A stretch of 64,000 bases of DNA from NCBI GenBank assembly GCA_036345935.2, contig JADWOT020000004.1, positions 16,981,423 through 17,045,422 of the forward strand. Reading direction: 5' to 3'. Positions 47,374-60,440 of this stretch are shown in pieces. Numbering within the stretch: position 1 is the stretch's first letter; every line of letters starts with the position of its first letter. The translations under genes were made by a program, and so were the position numbers. The DNA is from Taenia hydatigena. Lineage: Eukaryota; Platyhelminthes; Cestoda; Cyclophyllidea; Taeniidae. A model generated the notes under the pieces. It ran no database searches. It was given only the letters and a program-made list of their open reading frames with translations, and was not told the DNA's origin.

Positions 47374-49249
47374 TGAGCAGTGGCAAAATTTTCATACTTG
47401 AAATGCACCTGTCAAATTGCGTCCCTTGTACTTATTCTTTTACCGAGATCTAAGTAAAACTAACTTAAATCTCGTATACTTTGCATCAATGCTGCTGATG
47501 ACCCTTGCGAATCTCATTTTCGTGGCCCACGTGGCCTTTGTCGAGTCGTCCAAAGTTCGCTGTCGTCCAACTGTTTATGCCGACTCTGTTTAACTACTGG
47601 AAGGTGAATGTGCAGGCCTTGTTACACTGCTTTTTGAGAGACAAAATTTAACAAGACTTCAACCATCCACAAAAAATGTTCCCCTTTGGTGAATTTTGAG
47701 TCTGAAGTGCAATCATTGAATTTGAGATCGGGATGGCTTATAGTTTCTACAAATATACCGACTGTGTCCTCTTTGAAGAACTCAATTCAAACGCGTGAGT
47801 GTGGAAAAATGTGTTTTAAAAATGTGGGGCGGCTGGTAAAGCAATGACATGAAAAAGCGAAAACGCCATGCCATCAGGACTTTGAGCTTGAGGATTCTGT
47901 AGAAATAAATTTGTGAAACATAACTAAGGGACAAGATTGGCCTGTAATTATGGAGACGTAACGAACATTGAAGGTGTTTCAGCCACTCGGGATTCAAACA
48001 GTCGCTAGGGTTTGCTGATGCGACCGTATAAATAAAGAAGTTATTGAGGAGGCGCAAAGGCATGCACCGAACACAATGAACTCCAAGATGAGTGTTTTGG
48101 GAATTTTTTAACAGCCTGATTTTTCCTTTACGCATTGGACTAAGAAGTCATATTTTTCGATCACATACGCACACACACAGGGAGAGAGGATGAGATGCAA
48201 TTGAGTTGGTGATCAGTGATCCCTCCCTCGTTCCATATTTCCTTCGCTATTCCTTTACATTAAGGCCCATTTCGCCCTTGGGTGTAGATTTTAAAAAGGC
48301 ATAGGAACTGTCGTTCTCCCATTAGCTTTCTGCATCCTTTAGGAGTGTTTTGAGTTAAAGAAACCGGAAATGCGATTAACCATATCGGTACAAGTAAAAA
48401 TTCACTATGCAGCACAAAAATGTGCCAGTTCTGCTTGCTTCCTGCTTTAAGGCTGTTCAAGGTAAGCAGTGAAGCAATGATATCCGAATTAATGCGAATT
48501 TTGCCATAAAGCAGGTCAACTCGCAAACCCCTGTAGAACGCTGTGGTTGTGGTTGCAGCTGTAATAGTGACGGATCTAGTGCCTAAAAGATGAACAACTC
48601 CGATGGTCCATTCGATTGATTTTCAGCCTCCTGAAGGGCCTCTGCGTTATTTGCTACCCTGCCAAATTCGCCATTTAGAAGCGAGACCAAACACGACAGC
48701 GCAAAATGTCGTCTCTTAGACTAGACCACTCTGTTTCTCTTAATAGAGGAAATTCTGTTAGGTATCGAATTGTTTATGTGGTTAATAAAGCTGTGAGTTA
48801 CTGTACGTACACATTGTTAATGAAGAAGCAATTGCTCGCAGTTTGAAAATCTAAAATCACAACAAAATTAAAAACATGTTCCTCAAAGTTGTTTAAAGTT
48901 GTGGAGGTCAGAAATGTAAGGACAGCATTAAGAATCACAGAGAAATGGTGCCTTGACGTCACTGACTCTAAGGTAGCCAAAGTTGACTGCGACTGCAATC
49001 CCTTTGCTTAATTATCCCTAGGAAATCGCAAGAGGTCCTTGGCGCAACATTATTTCCTGTCCGTTGTCCAAAGTGCATGGTCAGGATAGATTGGTGAGGA
49101 CAAAGCACGTTGAGGGTGACTTCTGGTTGGGCGGACGCAGGTTTGTTTCATGGCCACAAATTTCTTCTAAAGACGCTCCTTCTTTCCTCCCAGCCAAGCA
49201 ATAGCAGCGATTTTAGTAGTGCCTTTTTCATTGAATGGGTGAGGAAGGG

Positions 49250-49510
49250 CGGGAAGTAACTGTACAGGTCCCATGGTTCAAGGACTGACCAACTGGCTGA
49301 CCAGACCGTAAGGACTGTCCTGGCAGGCAGACTGCGTAACCTAGGTATCACTACGGACCTTAAGTGACCAAGATCCATGAGCTTATGTCTGTGCAACTAA
49401 AGCACATTTCCAATAGAGATGAGCCAATGAGAAGGGACTGAAGGGAAATCGAACCGTCGTGAACATTTGGCACTAATAGCTCGAAAGGAAGTAGCGGTGT
49501 TTCCCACTAG
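49250..49510 (+). repeat. direct repeat pair, copy 1
   Basis: Shares GGCTGACCAG, AAGACTGTCC-like and GGCAGGC(A)GACTGCGT stretches, then ACGGACCTTAA-like and GAAGGGACTGAAG-like stretches, with 52990-53220. Confidence 0.55.
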
Positions 49511-52500
49511 ATCCAGTACCCTCGATAATTAGTTGTCAATAATAATAATTGTCAGACCACTATATGCTTTGACTAGCGTTAATTAATTGCAACCAGCGAT
49601 AAGATCATTCTCTTACAAAAGAGGAATGCAAACTGTCGCTTAAGTCAGCTCAACTTCTAAGAACGTTCGGATTCAAGAAACTAAATTTTTTGCAGACAGA
49701 CAGATGAGTGGCGAGACACAGACAAATAAAGTTGTCCTTAATAAAAGATTCTCTTTTCCTTGCCATTGCATTAGATTTTCCTTCAAAGCCTAGAGATTCC
49801 GTATGTGCCAAATTCACATCAGGTGACTTTGCATTAACTTTGCCTCAGAAGTAGAGACAACTCGTGAACTAATCATTACTAGATGTCCTCTCTACTAATT
49901 AATTCAACATCGCATGGTCTTTATGTTATTTGGACGAGTTACATGTGCTGAATGATTTGGCAGGAGTTATTTGAAAGCAATAGCATGTAAAGGGCCGCTA
50001 GCCCGCCTACACTGATTGAAATAACACCAACTGTGCATTGATTCAGTGGCCAAGCTTTGAATTGGGAATGGCTTCAAGTGCCATGACCGCATGCAGTGTT
50101 ACAGTAGTGCACGATTTCTTAACGGATAATGGGCTGTGTCCTAAAAAGATGACGTGAGACTTAAGTGGTTATAATAACTTAACACAGCATCATGGATGGA
50201 TGGGTACCCACTGGCCCTACCGTGATGGTTGCTGTCTTAGCTAAGGGTATTCTTACAATCTCTTCCAAATTTCGATGCACCACCGTATCGAGTAGAAGAG
50301 TTGGATTGCTTTGGGCACACTACTGATTCCGACGATCCCTGGACCTCGCTGTGATCAACAACACTTCACGCGAATGAAGTACTACAGACAATATCTCACT
50401 GCAATCTGTGCGTGCTACCTTTAGAAAGTAGTCCTGACTTAACGTCCGATGTTCATGCACTTCTAGAGCAACTATTGATGAACCGATCAACAGTGTTGGC
50501 GATTTACTTCATTGAGCAAATCTACATCCTCGCAACTGGACTGAGTGGTACTTTGGTCATAACTTCTGCTTGAACTTACACTCGAGGGAACAATTGCATC
50601 GAAATGGCAGTAGTTGAGGAGTCTCAAACATTTCTCCACCTTCATGTTTACTTAGGTCTTTAGGACTTTGAAAACAGGGTGATAAATGGCCTGATTACTT
50701 AATGAATTTGAACGAACACAGACCTGCAAGCAGAAGCTGTTTCGTGCACCCGCATGCACGAGACTTCAAAGCAGAGTCGCAACATTTTAGTGTCATCACC
50801 ACTTGACAATAATGAAATCAAGTGGGTCCCAAGAAATCTAAGTGTGTGGGTACTTGCTTATTTTAGTAGGAGAAGTGGATTCGACTCTCACATTACTGAT
50901 TTGGGCCCCTTTTTGTTGCGGACGCAGCAAAATAATTATTTCTAGTGGCTTGAAGGACAAATCATCAACTCCTGACGCTTCCTCAACGTCAATTTGACCG
51001 GCACGCACAAAGGGTTGTTATCTGTGTTGCGGTACTCATTGACAATACTGGATGGTTGAAAGGCATGTCTGAAATAGACACGAAATTGTGCATTCTGCGG
51101 TCCTGGTTGGGTTTAAGTTCCAGAGTTCGTTGTGCTAGAATTTGGAGGTTTCTTGCGTGCTGTTTCATGGATTTGTTCACTTTATGAAAACGATGAAATA
51201 TCTCCGATCTGCGTTCGTTCTTCCTTTTCGATTACGGTTTGGACTATGATGGTACAACATTCTTACTCATTGTCTGAGATAATTCTGTCCTCTACGGTGC
51301 TGGAAAATGGGTTAAGGTGACTAAGCGTTTTGATTCTGCAGTGTTTTAACGCTGAGGACAGAACAAGGGGTTAAATTCGACCCCGCACCTGGTCTAATGA
51401 GTTCGGTGCATACTTCTACACTTTTGCTCTAAACACCTCTGGAACGAGTGGATTGATTGAAAGGTAGTTGCCCATTGGAATCGTTATAGAGAAGGTGCAG
51501 GATACTCTACCGGGGAGGATGACGTTTTTTCGACCAGTTGAGAACGGCCTCACGCTCTCAACACCTATTAAAAAGGGCACGCCTTGTAACCGGTTAATAT
51601 CCCAACGCGAGAGTCTACATGGGTCCATTGGCATCGGTTGGTTGAAAAAACAAGTTGAGGAGACTATAGAACTTACAGCCAATGCTATCACATCGCGTGC
51701 ATTCATGATCTTTCGACTATCCTGGGGCCATAGAAGTCAAGATCCCTTTTAATAAAAATCCTTACCTCATTATTTCAAATCCTTTTCCTTTGATGTTGGC
51801 CTGCTTCCTCTCTTTTTCTGTTCTGCAATCTAAAATCACCAAGTCTATCCCGTATACCCATTGGTAGTTTATTTTCCTTGTGGCCACATGCAATTATATC
51901 CTCTAAATTAGTACAACATGAACATGGCTCTCAATGCGATTGCCATCCCTTTTATTCCTTTGTGACGTAATGCCGGCTGCTCATTCACGGAGAGATGAAT
52001 TGAATAAATAGAAACGGAAAGTGTGCTGAATAGATAAAGTAGTCAAGTGAATTTACTAATGGGATAAAGTATTACCGACGAACACGCGGCACGATACTTA
52101 AGCATCGGCTACTCTGAACGTCTGCTTATTCATTCTCTTCTCTTAATGACTCGTAGTACAGTTGCCGATGAAATTGGTCCCGAAAGCTTTTTGTGATAGA
52201 GCGTAGAGGACATGCATTCTTCCACCATGTACTCCATTCAGTCTTTAAACGGCAAATGATTGAGTAGCCGACCATTCCACAACTACCGTCGGTAACGACT
52301 GACCTATCCTTTGCCTCCTTAAAATTCGCACTCCATTGACCCCGCAAAATGGTAGGCTAAAAGGTTTATCTGAAATCACACAGATAAGTAGGCCTCTTCA
52401 CTTTGGTTACACTGCTTTTCTGCCGTGATTAGCATTCGGAGCCAGATATTTGCTGTGACGATGTTGTCAGTAAAGTTTAATGACGTCACAAAGGCAGTAA

Positions 52501-52989
52501 TTTTTGCAGTGAAGCGATTGTTTACATTGGTGAGATCTGCATAGAATTCCAAATAGTAGAAATCGCATTGTCCTCGACCTAAAAGAGAATAATGAGGTCT
52601 GTCTATTTGCTATGGATCGTGAATAAATTGTTCAGTATAGTGTCTGTAGTTTGCCATTGAGATCATCGAGCCCAAACGCAGGATTAAGGAATGTAGGTCT
52701 TTCCGAATCGGTAAAGAGTAATTACCTTCCATCCAATAACTGTGCAATGAGCGTTACGCTGTATGATCTGTAGGATTAACGTCGGGATAGGCTAGCGGAA
52801 AAGGCGCATATGAGTACTGACTGGTGAAGATGCAACTCCTCTGACTGATTGCCAAAGGGACCGCTAGTATGTAGTCTCATCTCATAGCCATAAAGATCCT
52901 TAAAAGGCATTACTGCGACTCCGATCATGAACACGTAAATTTGAATTCCATTAGGGTTCTACCCTCATACGCGGTTACTTAAAGCAACG

Positions 52990-53220
52990 TGCATGAAGAA
53001 GCCTGACAGTCGGATGGCTGACCAGCTGACTGACTGAGCAGATGGTGAAGACTGTCCTTACAGGCAGGCTGCGTCCTTTAGGCGCCTTTACGGTCCTTGA
53101 TTGACCTTGATTTTCGGGTAAGCATCTTTACGCTTGTAGCATAACTCTGCATGAATTGAATCAATGAAAAGGGATCGAAGAGTCCAAAAACTATCTTGAA
53201 AATTAGTTGACTAACAGTTG
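52990..53220 (+). repeat. direct repeat pair, copy 2
   Basis: Partner of 49250-49510 with GGCTGACCAGCTGACTGACT, GAAGACTGTCCTTACAGGCA, GGCTGCGTC, then ACGGTCCTTGA and AAAAGGGATCGAAGAG. Confidence 0.55.
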
Positions 53221-56200
53221 AGAGAAAACTTGTGAAAAATCACCCAGTCAAGAGCATTTAATAAATAAGAAGATGGAAGACATTTCTGGTGGTTGCAGCC
53301 ACCTCCAGTACACCCGCATTGCTTTTACCAACTTTTGCTCCTGATGTCGCAGAAGTGAAATTATAATTAAGAAGAATGTCAGACAAAGATGTTTTTTAAT
53401 GCTTTCAGACTCGCTTTGGTGACAAGACGAAATGAAAACAACAAAATGCACACGTAGAGTATCATTCCATGTAAATCAATTTCACTGGCATTTCACTCCA
53501 TCTTCTTGCTGCTATTTCGTAGATCATCTACGAAATTTCCTTTCATTAGGAAAACAATACAAAGTTATTTAAGGCTATGTCTAATACAAATAAAGCTAAT
53601 GATCATTCTTTGCACAGTGTTTTGGTGCTTTGTTGCGTCCACCAACGGCGCCTTAATCGGAAGTTCATGGCAAAGAATGGCGACACAGGAGCCAGCGGCA
53701 GTAGTTCAATGTAAAGGTCTCCATACAACTACACCGTATTTTCTATTTTGTCACATTTTTAATCCCGTTCCGAGTCTTAAAACGTAGTAGGAAACTGATG
53801 CGTTTTCCTAGAATAGGCAGATAGCCTAGATAGTCTTCGTATTGTAGCGCTCACCACATACATGGATAAGTTGGTGACGAAACTCTACCTTACTTATTTT
53901 TATGTGGTTGACTCAAGAAGGCTTTTCCATTAACCCATAAGACTATTAACCTTTCGAGCCTACATAATTAGTTGCTCCTACTGCCATTTTGGGCCGTCTT
54001 ATTCGGTTTAATGACACCGTTTTTAGTTGAGGGGACTTTAAGATTGTTGTTGCTATGAGGATGATATAGTGTTTAAAAGCATACCAATATAAGCTCGATG
54101 GAACCTATTTCACCATGAGCGTACTTCAGTAGGCGTCTTGTTTAATGCGCGAGACATCCCAGTTTTGGTGATGGCTGTTTGCTCAGTGACATCAATGCAG
54201 AGTGGATGCGAGCGTCTGACTTCAAGTCTAAGCCATCTCCAATGTGACACGGGTCCGAGTGAAGGCAACTTTCTTACAAAGAATTATTCTCCATCGTTTC
54301 TCGGGGTCGCCATGACAGCACTTGCCGCTAAACAAGGTTGGGTAAAGTTTTCAGCAGTAGAGAGGATTGGACATCATCTCGCAGTACTTAAGAGCATTTA
54401 CAAGAAGTGAATATGCCTAAGGTGGGAATGCAAAGTGACGAAGAACAAGAGCATTTATAAGGTTATGTAGAAGTTGTAAGCATGACAGGAAATTAAACAT
54501 CGCTTCGCATTCCCTCTCCTTCCATCTGCATTCTGGTGGCCATTCTCATTTCATTTGTGTTTGTGAAACTCGTATCAGTGCCTTGCGTACTTTTCTAAGG
54601 GTGTGCTTAGAAATTCACTAAGAAAGTCGTTGAAAATTGGTCCAGATATATATACCCGCAACGATTCTAATAAATCACGCGTACACGCCTGAAGTAACGT
54701 CCAACGAGGTATTCATAGAGCGAATGCGCCTTCATCTTTCTCGAGCGCAGTAAGCCCGTGGCACAATCTCATCTTCATGATAATGAAACAGTAGACCACC
54801 GAAAGCTAGCACTGCACAGAAGCTACGTAAGAGTATTCATGATTGTCTTCAAATTTGCCGATGACTTATGAGAACTGCTGGCAGCCATAGAGAAACAGGT
54901 CCAATGGTGTGAATGAGGGCTTACCTAGGATTTGGGCAAGATGTGGACGACTGTGACAGCATGGTGCTGCGTTTGAGTCGTTTGAACTAAGGTATCCACG
55001 TCTCCTTTTCGAGCTTACTGCACTACAAACGAAGTCACGTACTCCTTTCTATTTCACGACATTTAAACAGCCACCAAGCTCATTAGCGTAGTTCCGAGGA
55101 TACACCACCATTTATATACCATGAGCTACACTTTAATATTATTCACCAAATCGTAGGCAGTCGAATTCAAATGCAGCTCTTTAAAGAAATGAAGAGTCAA
55201 GCAAACGAACATTTAATCGCATTGAATTATTTCATCTATCTTACTGAAAATTTTGTAGTTAGTCAATAAATTACATGCAGAACATGCAGAGTGAATTCAG
55301 TTTTTGCAACGATCTGTTTGAATGTAAGGAGCATCAACAAGGCGAGTCGCGTGGATTTTTTCACTTGTAATTGCTCCATCGTCAAACGCGTTTCAGTGAC
55401 CTCATGTCTGACAGAACCATACGCTATTCAGAGAAGTATTACGATGATGTCAATGAATGTAGATAGACCACTTCACTTCCTTTTTTCTTCAGAAATCAGC
55501 TAACTGTTGTTTGTGATGGTTTGATGCATATGTGTTATCGCCCAGAGCTCAAAGAAGGGATTTTACTTCGTTGAGTTGGAAATCGTGTGACTAATGTTTA
55601 TTTGTACGCAATAATAATTTTGTCCTAAGGCACGTATGCACTTGCCGGGGGAGATGATGATGACAGAGCTCGAGTGGCGTGCACTGGCTATCCAACAGTC
55701 TTTCAAATGGGAGCATTACATGCGTCACTAGCAGGAACCACACATCATCCTCTTTTGTCGGCCTCGTAGGGATGCTCCAATGGCATCTGCAAATGCGCAA
55801 AAGTGGCATTAAGCTGTGCTTTGATAAAACACATCTTTATTACACAATGTTGTTACCCACTTGAGGGGATTTTTCGAAGGTTGACTCAGGAGTCATCCTC
55901 TCTTCCAGGCGTTTGGGTGATTGACTCCGCTTCTATTTTTGATGGATGCAGTCCGGTTTCATGTGTCGCTGTGCCAGAGACTTCAAAGCAGTGGTACTCT
56001 TCCCGCGCTTATACCGCAAAGCACCTAAGGCTGTAACTGATTGCACTCTAAGACTCCAATCGTGTTTGTTTCAGTGTTTTGCTAAGGTAACACTTTCGTG
56101 GACCTCTCAGAAGTGAGCACTATGGCCTTGCACATAAGCTCACCTGTACAGCGTGTCTTCTCATTTCGCCACTAAGCGGTAGTACTTTGAGTGTTCTGGA

Positions 56201-59200
56201 TCCCAGAAGCGCATAGGACTCAAGCTTATTAATTCTCTCAATAATGGTCACGGTCACTGCTATTTGTTAGCCTTCAGACAAATTTTAAATCGACTTCTAT
56301 TATTTTAATCGTCAACAAGCTGGTACTACTCTCTGGCTAGACGTTGGCCTTTTTTCAGTGTTAGCTATGCTTGCCCAAATGTTGCACTTCACTACCGAAA
56401 TTCCCACTTCTTACCCTAGCCATAAAAGTGATCTTTTTTAGGCCTACGTACGATGACTAGCATTAATTTTCATAAGCCATTAATAACTTTAAAAGTCGAT
56501 TAAGAACATTGTTCCTCGGCCTTGGGGCAGCCGGGTCAGCGTTGACTTTAAGGGTTTCCTTCCTTTTCTACCAAAATATTGGACCCTGTGTCGCAGTCAA
56601 TCTGGCTTCATTGAGGATAGAAAAATGCCTAGTCAGTGCTTTAATATGCCAGTACGCGACACTTTGGACGAGTGAACCCGTTTAGTGAAAATCATTGTGC
56701 TAATTATCATTGGGCTAATTATCTACGATATATGGCATAAAATCACCATGCACACGTCATGCAGCACTCAATGTACTGGCCCGAATACAGCAAACACTAA
56801 TGATCACTGAAAAGCAATCTGGATGTAGTGGAAAGAAGAATAATAAAGAGGCTATGTTTTGTCTACCGTCTTCGCGACAAACTTTTACATGACCTTTTAA
56901 ATCTCATTGCTTAGCACTACTAAGGATTCATGTTGCACACATTGATGAGGCACTGTGATCAACCCAGGTGCTGTCGTGTTTCACTTGAGGAAAGGCAGAA
57001 AGGGATCCTCTTTCAAACTTGTGCTGCTTTTGAGATAGTCTAGACCCGAAATCTGAAACACACATTTGTTTGGAGTAGAAGCCACTGAGAAAATCGTCAT
57101 CTTCTTAGCTAAGTTGAACTTCACTTCATCCACGTCTTCAGTCGAGGTGCTCTTACAGCGATACTGAGTCCATGGAGCAGATAGTGGTTGGGACGTTTTG
57201 TTAATATCATCTTCTTTATGGTGTTTTAGATCCCTAATCTCGTTATGCCTTGCTGCCACAAATGAAGCAATTAATTATCAGTAAACCTGCAAGTAAATGG
57301 TCAAAAAATTAAAAGAGGAGTGGATTAAGCTCATTAAAAACTATTTCAATGACTAAAATGTGGATCGGCAGTGCAAATGTTACAATTTGCGGTGAAGAAG
57401 GTCTTTGTACTGTTCCTTGGCAGTGACTTGCCCGAAGGATCATGAATGCGCACGGGGTGATCTTGTTGGTCATGGGTTGCAGTTGTCCTCCATGAGCCTT
57501 CATTTTAGCTTCCTATTTGGTTTGACTCAGCTATTTGAGTTTGAGATTACAGGCCACTGCAAGTCATTTCAACTCCAATGATGAACTTCTTTTCTCTACC
57601 AATCCCTTCGCCTATCGGTGAAAGGTAGCAGTGCTTTCAGGGGCAAACATTTGCCCTTCTAGTCGTCCACAAACCATTCTTCCCAACCTGGCAGCGACAT
57701 ATTGATGCTAATGACTCCTCATAAACTAGCACTTTGGCCACGAAACAATGGAATAACTATGCATATGACGTGATACGAATTTCATGGGCATTAGTATACA
57801 CGCTAACATAAACGGAATAGGAGGTGTGCATCTCAAACAAGAGGAACCGTGGTCACTGCACCTCGTTCGTAACATTAGCGGTAAAGTATTTCCTTTTTTC
57901 CAAATTAGTCTACATGCTTTTGACTAATATATTTTGGTAAAAGAATTGTGGTTAAGTAAAAAGCCGGAGCGTTTAAATTGAAAACATAAGATTTTGCCCG
58001 CTTGGAGCAAGTAGGAAGTGTTCACTTCTCGCTGGTTTTCGCTATTAGTCACAGGGATTACTTCTTCATTCCAACACCAATTTCACTCTTGTCAAGTCAA
58101 CTGCCATTGGGTCTTTTTCACTACTTTATCACTTTCCATTTTTCACATGTGTGCTATAATTAGCGCGTTCCCCATGTAAAGTCACAATTACAGTTGCGTT
58201 GTCAACGTCATGAGTCGGATCACTTGCCACTATTTTAAATGTGGATTTTATGTTGATTCAAAAACCACACAACTGTGGTTCTTTGCATACAAAAGATTGG
58301 GTTCGCTCCGATCTATTGTATCCTCACTGCAGTTTAAATATACGTCCATCATTGGGGTGTCTGAGATGAGATGCTTCGGATTGCAGTGATGGCAGTTGCC
58401 GATTACACATGTGCCCAGTCATCCTTGAAGGTACGAAGCAAAGCTTATTGGTTCGAAAATGATGCGCTGGAATACAATCTGACTCTCAACACAGTCCATT
58501 TTAGTCCTCTGCCACTCAACTTTCCACCACGGCCATACAGCATCACTTTACAAACAGGAGATGCACTCAAGCACTCAGACATTTCTTTCGTGTTTTACAG
58601 TGTTGAAAATTTCTGATCAGGAAAACAGAAAGGTGGATAGAGTGATGTGTATAAAATGAAGTAGGATCATATGGGCGGCTCTATGGTGGTAACCGGATGC
58701 AGAGGCTATCGTCTCACAGTCCAACCTATGGCGTAGTATTGAGAGAATGGTTCAGTCCAGGTTTGCTTACTGCTTTTGTCCACGTTTGGTCAGCATCCGA
58801 TTTTCAAACACCCTCAAACTGCAAACCCTTCGACCTCGTTGGTGCTGTTGCAATTCGCCTATAGCAGCCATGCATTGGGTTTGGCTTTTGCATCCAACCT
58901 CAGAGGGAACAAGTAGTTTTGGCAAACAAGCATGCTATCACATAGCTTACCAAGTTATGCAACTGTTGAGAGTCCATACATTGGGATTAGAAAACGTTGG
59001 TGTGTTAATATTAAGAGCTAAATTGGAATGTGTAATAACAATTTGATGGCGCGGCAAATGAGATGAATGCCGCAATATTCACATCAAGAAGAATCTGTAA
59101 TGAAGCGCGTGATTAAATGAACAAAACGGGAATGAGTTGGAAATGAATCGTGATGTGCTGACGAAAACCACAGTCACATATTAAGCCAGTGGGAAACCAT

Positions 59201-60259
59201 CTCTACTTTTGATTTGAATTGCTGCTATTGTCCCGAGTTCAATGCTTAACATCTACACCAAGCACGTTATTTTCAGTTGTTCATTGCTGTATCTCGTCGT
59301 TGAGAGGCCGGTTGTTTTGGCAGGTGTTTGAGTACACCACGCCCTCTGGTAAGGAATTGAGACCATGAGGTGTGTTTATGTTAAAGTGGTGATAGGAAAA
59401 GTGCACTTCAGTCGGATAAATCTAAATCTTGCGATTTCCTCCTCAAATCGCACAATTTAACCTTGACTTTGCATAATTTTAGCCTAGGTTTGATGCCCTA
59501 ATGACGGAACAGCATCCGCATGAGTAGCTTACTTACTTGAAGGCGGCTGTATCGTCACTAGTCAACGCTTCACATGCTTACAAACACAGCCACTTTACGC
59601 TCTTAAGAGCTAAATTTCATAAAATCACTGGCTTCAGAGCACTTTTACTCCGTTCAGAGGAGTAAAGTGAAGTGTACAAGGAAGACAAAGTCCTTGATTT
59701 AAGAGGTAGATACCGCTAAGTTGGGTTTTTTGATGACGTACTTGATAGACACACCGTGGATCTGCACTGCTCGAGTTTTGAGCATGCAATCGTCTTTCAT
59801 TTCTAATGTGCACATTGTGGATAATGTGTATGTAGTTCAGCACAAGAATGGGCGATTGCGAATCCACGGTTAGCAATACCGCTTCATGCACATTCATTAT
59901 TGCTACCTTCGAACAAGCAGGATACATTTGTGCGTGCTTGATCTTCGTTAACTTAACGGGTTCCATCTCCCCATGAATTTTACTAATAAATTTTAAATAG
60001 CGCAACAGCACAGTGGAGAAATTCGCCTCTCCCAAGATGCACATCATTCCGCGCAGTCCTATGGAACAAAAATTAGGTCCGATTAGTGCGGAATTTCACG
60101 CACTGGCAGTGAAGTGCGGCGAGGTGGGAGCTGAAGCGCTCCCTCCCTAAACCTCAAGGATAGATAAAATGGATGTAACTGCGTTTCAGTTGAACCTGCA
60201 AAGTTATGCGCGAAGTCAAACTACTTAGTCTCTCCACTTGCATACTCGTGACTGCTCAC

Positions 60260-60440
60260 CTCCTCAGGTCTTGTTGCTTTTGACCAACAGCTCTGCTTCC
60301 GTTTTTCATTTATGGGGGCGCTAATCCCACGGTTTGAGTTGTTTGCCTGCTCTACCAATTGCTGTATTTGGTGAACAAGCCACCTCAGATTTTGTGAAAA
60401 CCAAAGGTCGTCAGTCTCGGCCACTCGGGTGTTATCATTC
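60260..60440 (-). other. weak candidate exon
   Basis: About 55 open codons with a hydrophilic composition (FSQNLRWLVHQIQQLVEQ then Asn/Lys-rich) end at a consensus donor GAGGAG|GTGAGC. The presumed acceptor upstream has a poor pyrimidine tract. No family was recognised. The splice site is the main support. Confidence 0.2.

Larger units (their letters stand above)
44560..47750 (+). repeat. right arm of inverted segmental duplication
   Basis: This arm contains the intact bHLH gene, its intron, about 1 kb of 5' flank and about 1.1 kb of 3' flank. Reverse-complement matches to 29.09-34.6 kb were followed block by block: around 44650, 44760-45000, 45130-45330, 45390-45700, 45760-45840, 45940-46280, exon 2, 46610-46740, 47020-47170, 47251-47373 and 47600-47730. 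Similarity fades below about 44.56 kb and beyond about 47.75 kb. Outer limits are good to about 100 bases. Confidence 0.85.

Noticed and set aside
53599..53710. Possible secreted-peptide first exon (MIILCTVFWCFVASTNG start)
   Set aside because: It looks like a signal peptide followed by a weak donor, but no second exon or family match was found.
51416..57503. Shared GCATTCATGATC-TTCG stretch near 51.7 kb (+) and 57.45 kb (-)
   Set aside because: Only about 16 bases match and the flanks do not align.
59634..60047. 137-codon - strand frame with a vaguely PTB-domain-like pattern
   Set aside because: The resemblance is only in hydrophobic spacing, with no diagnostic residues and no exon partners.
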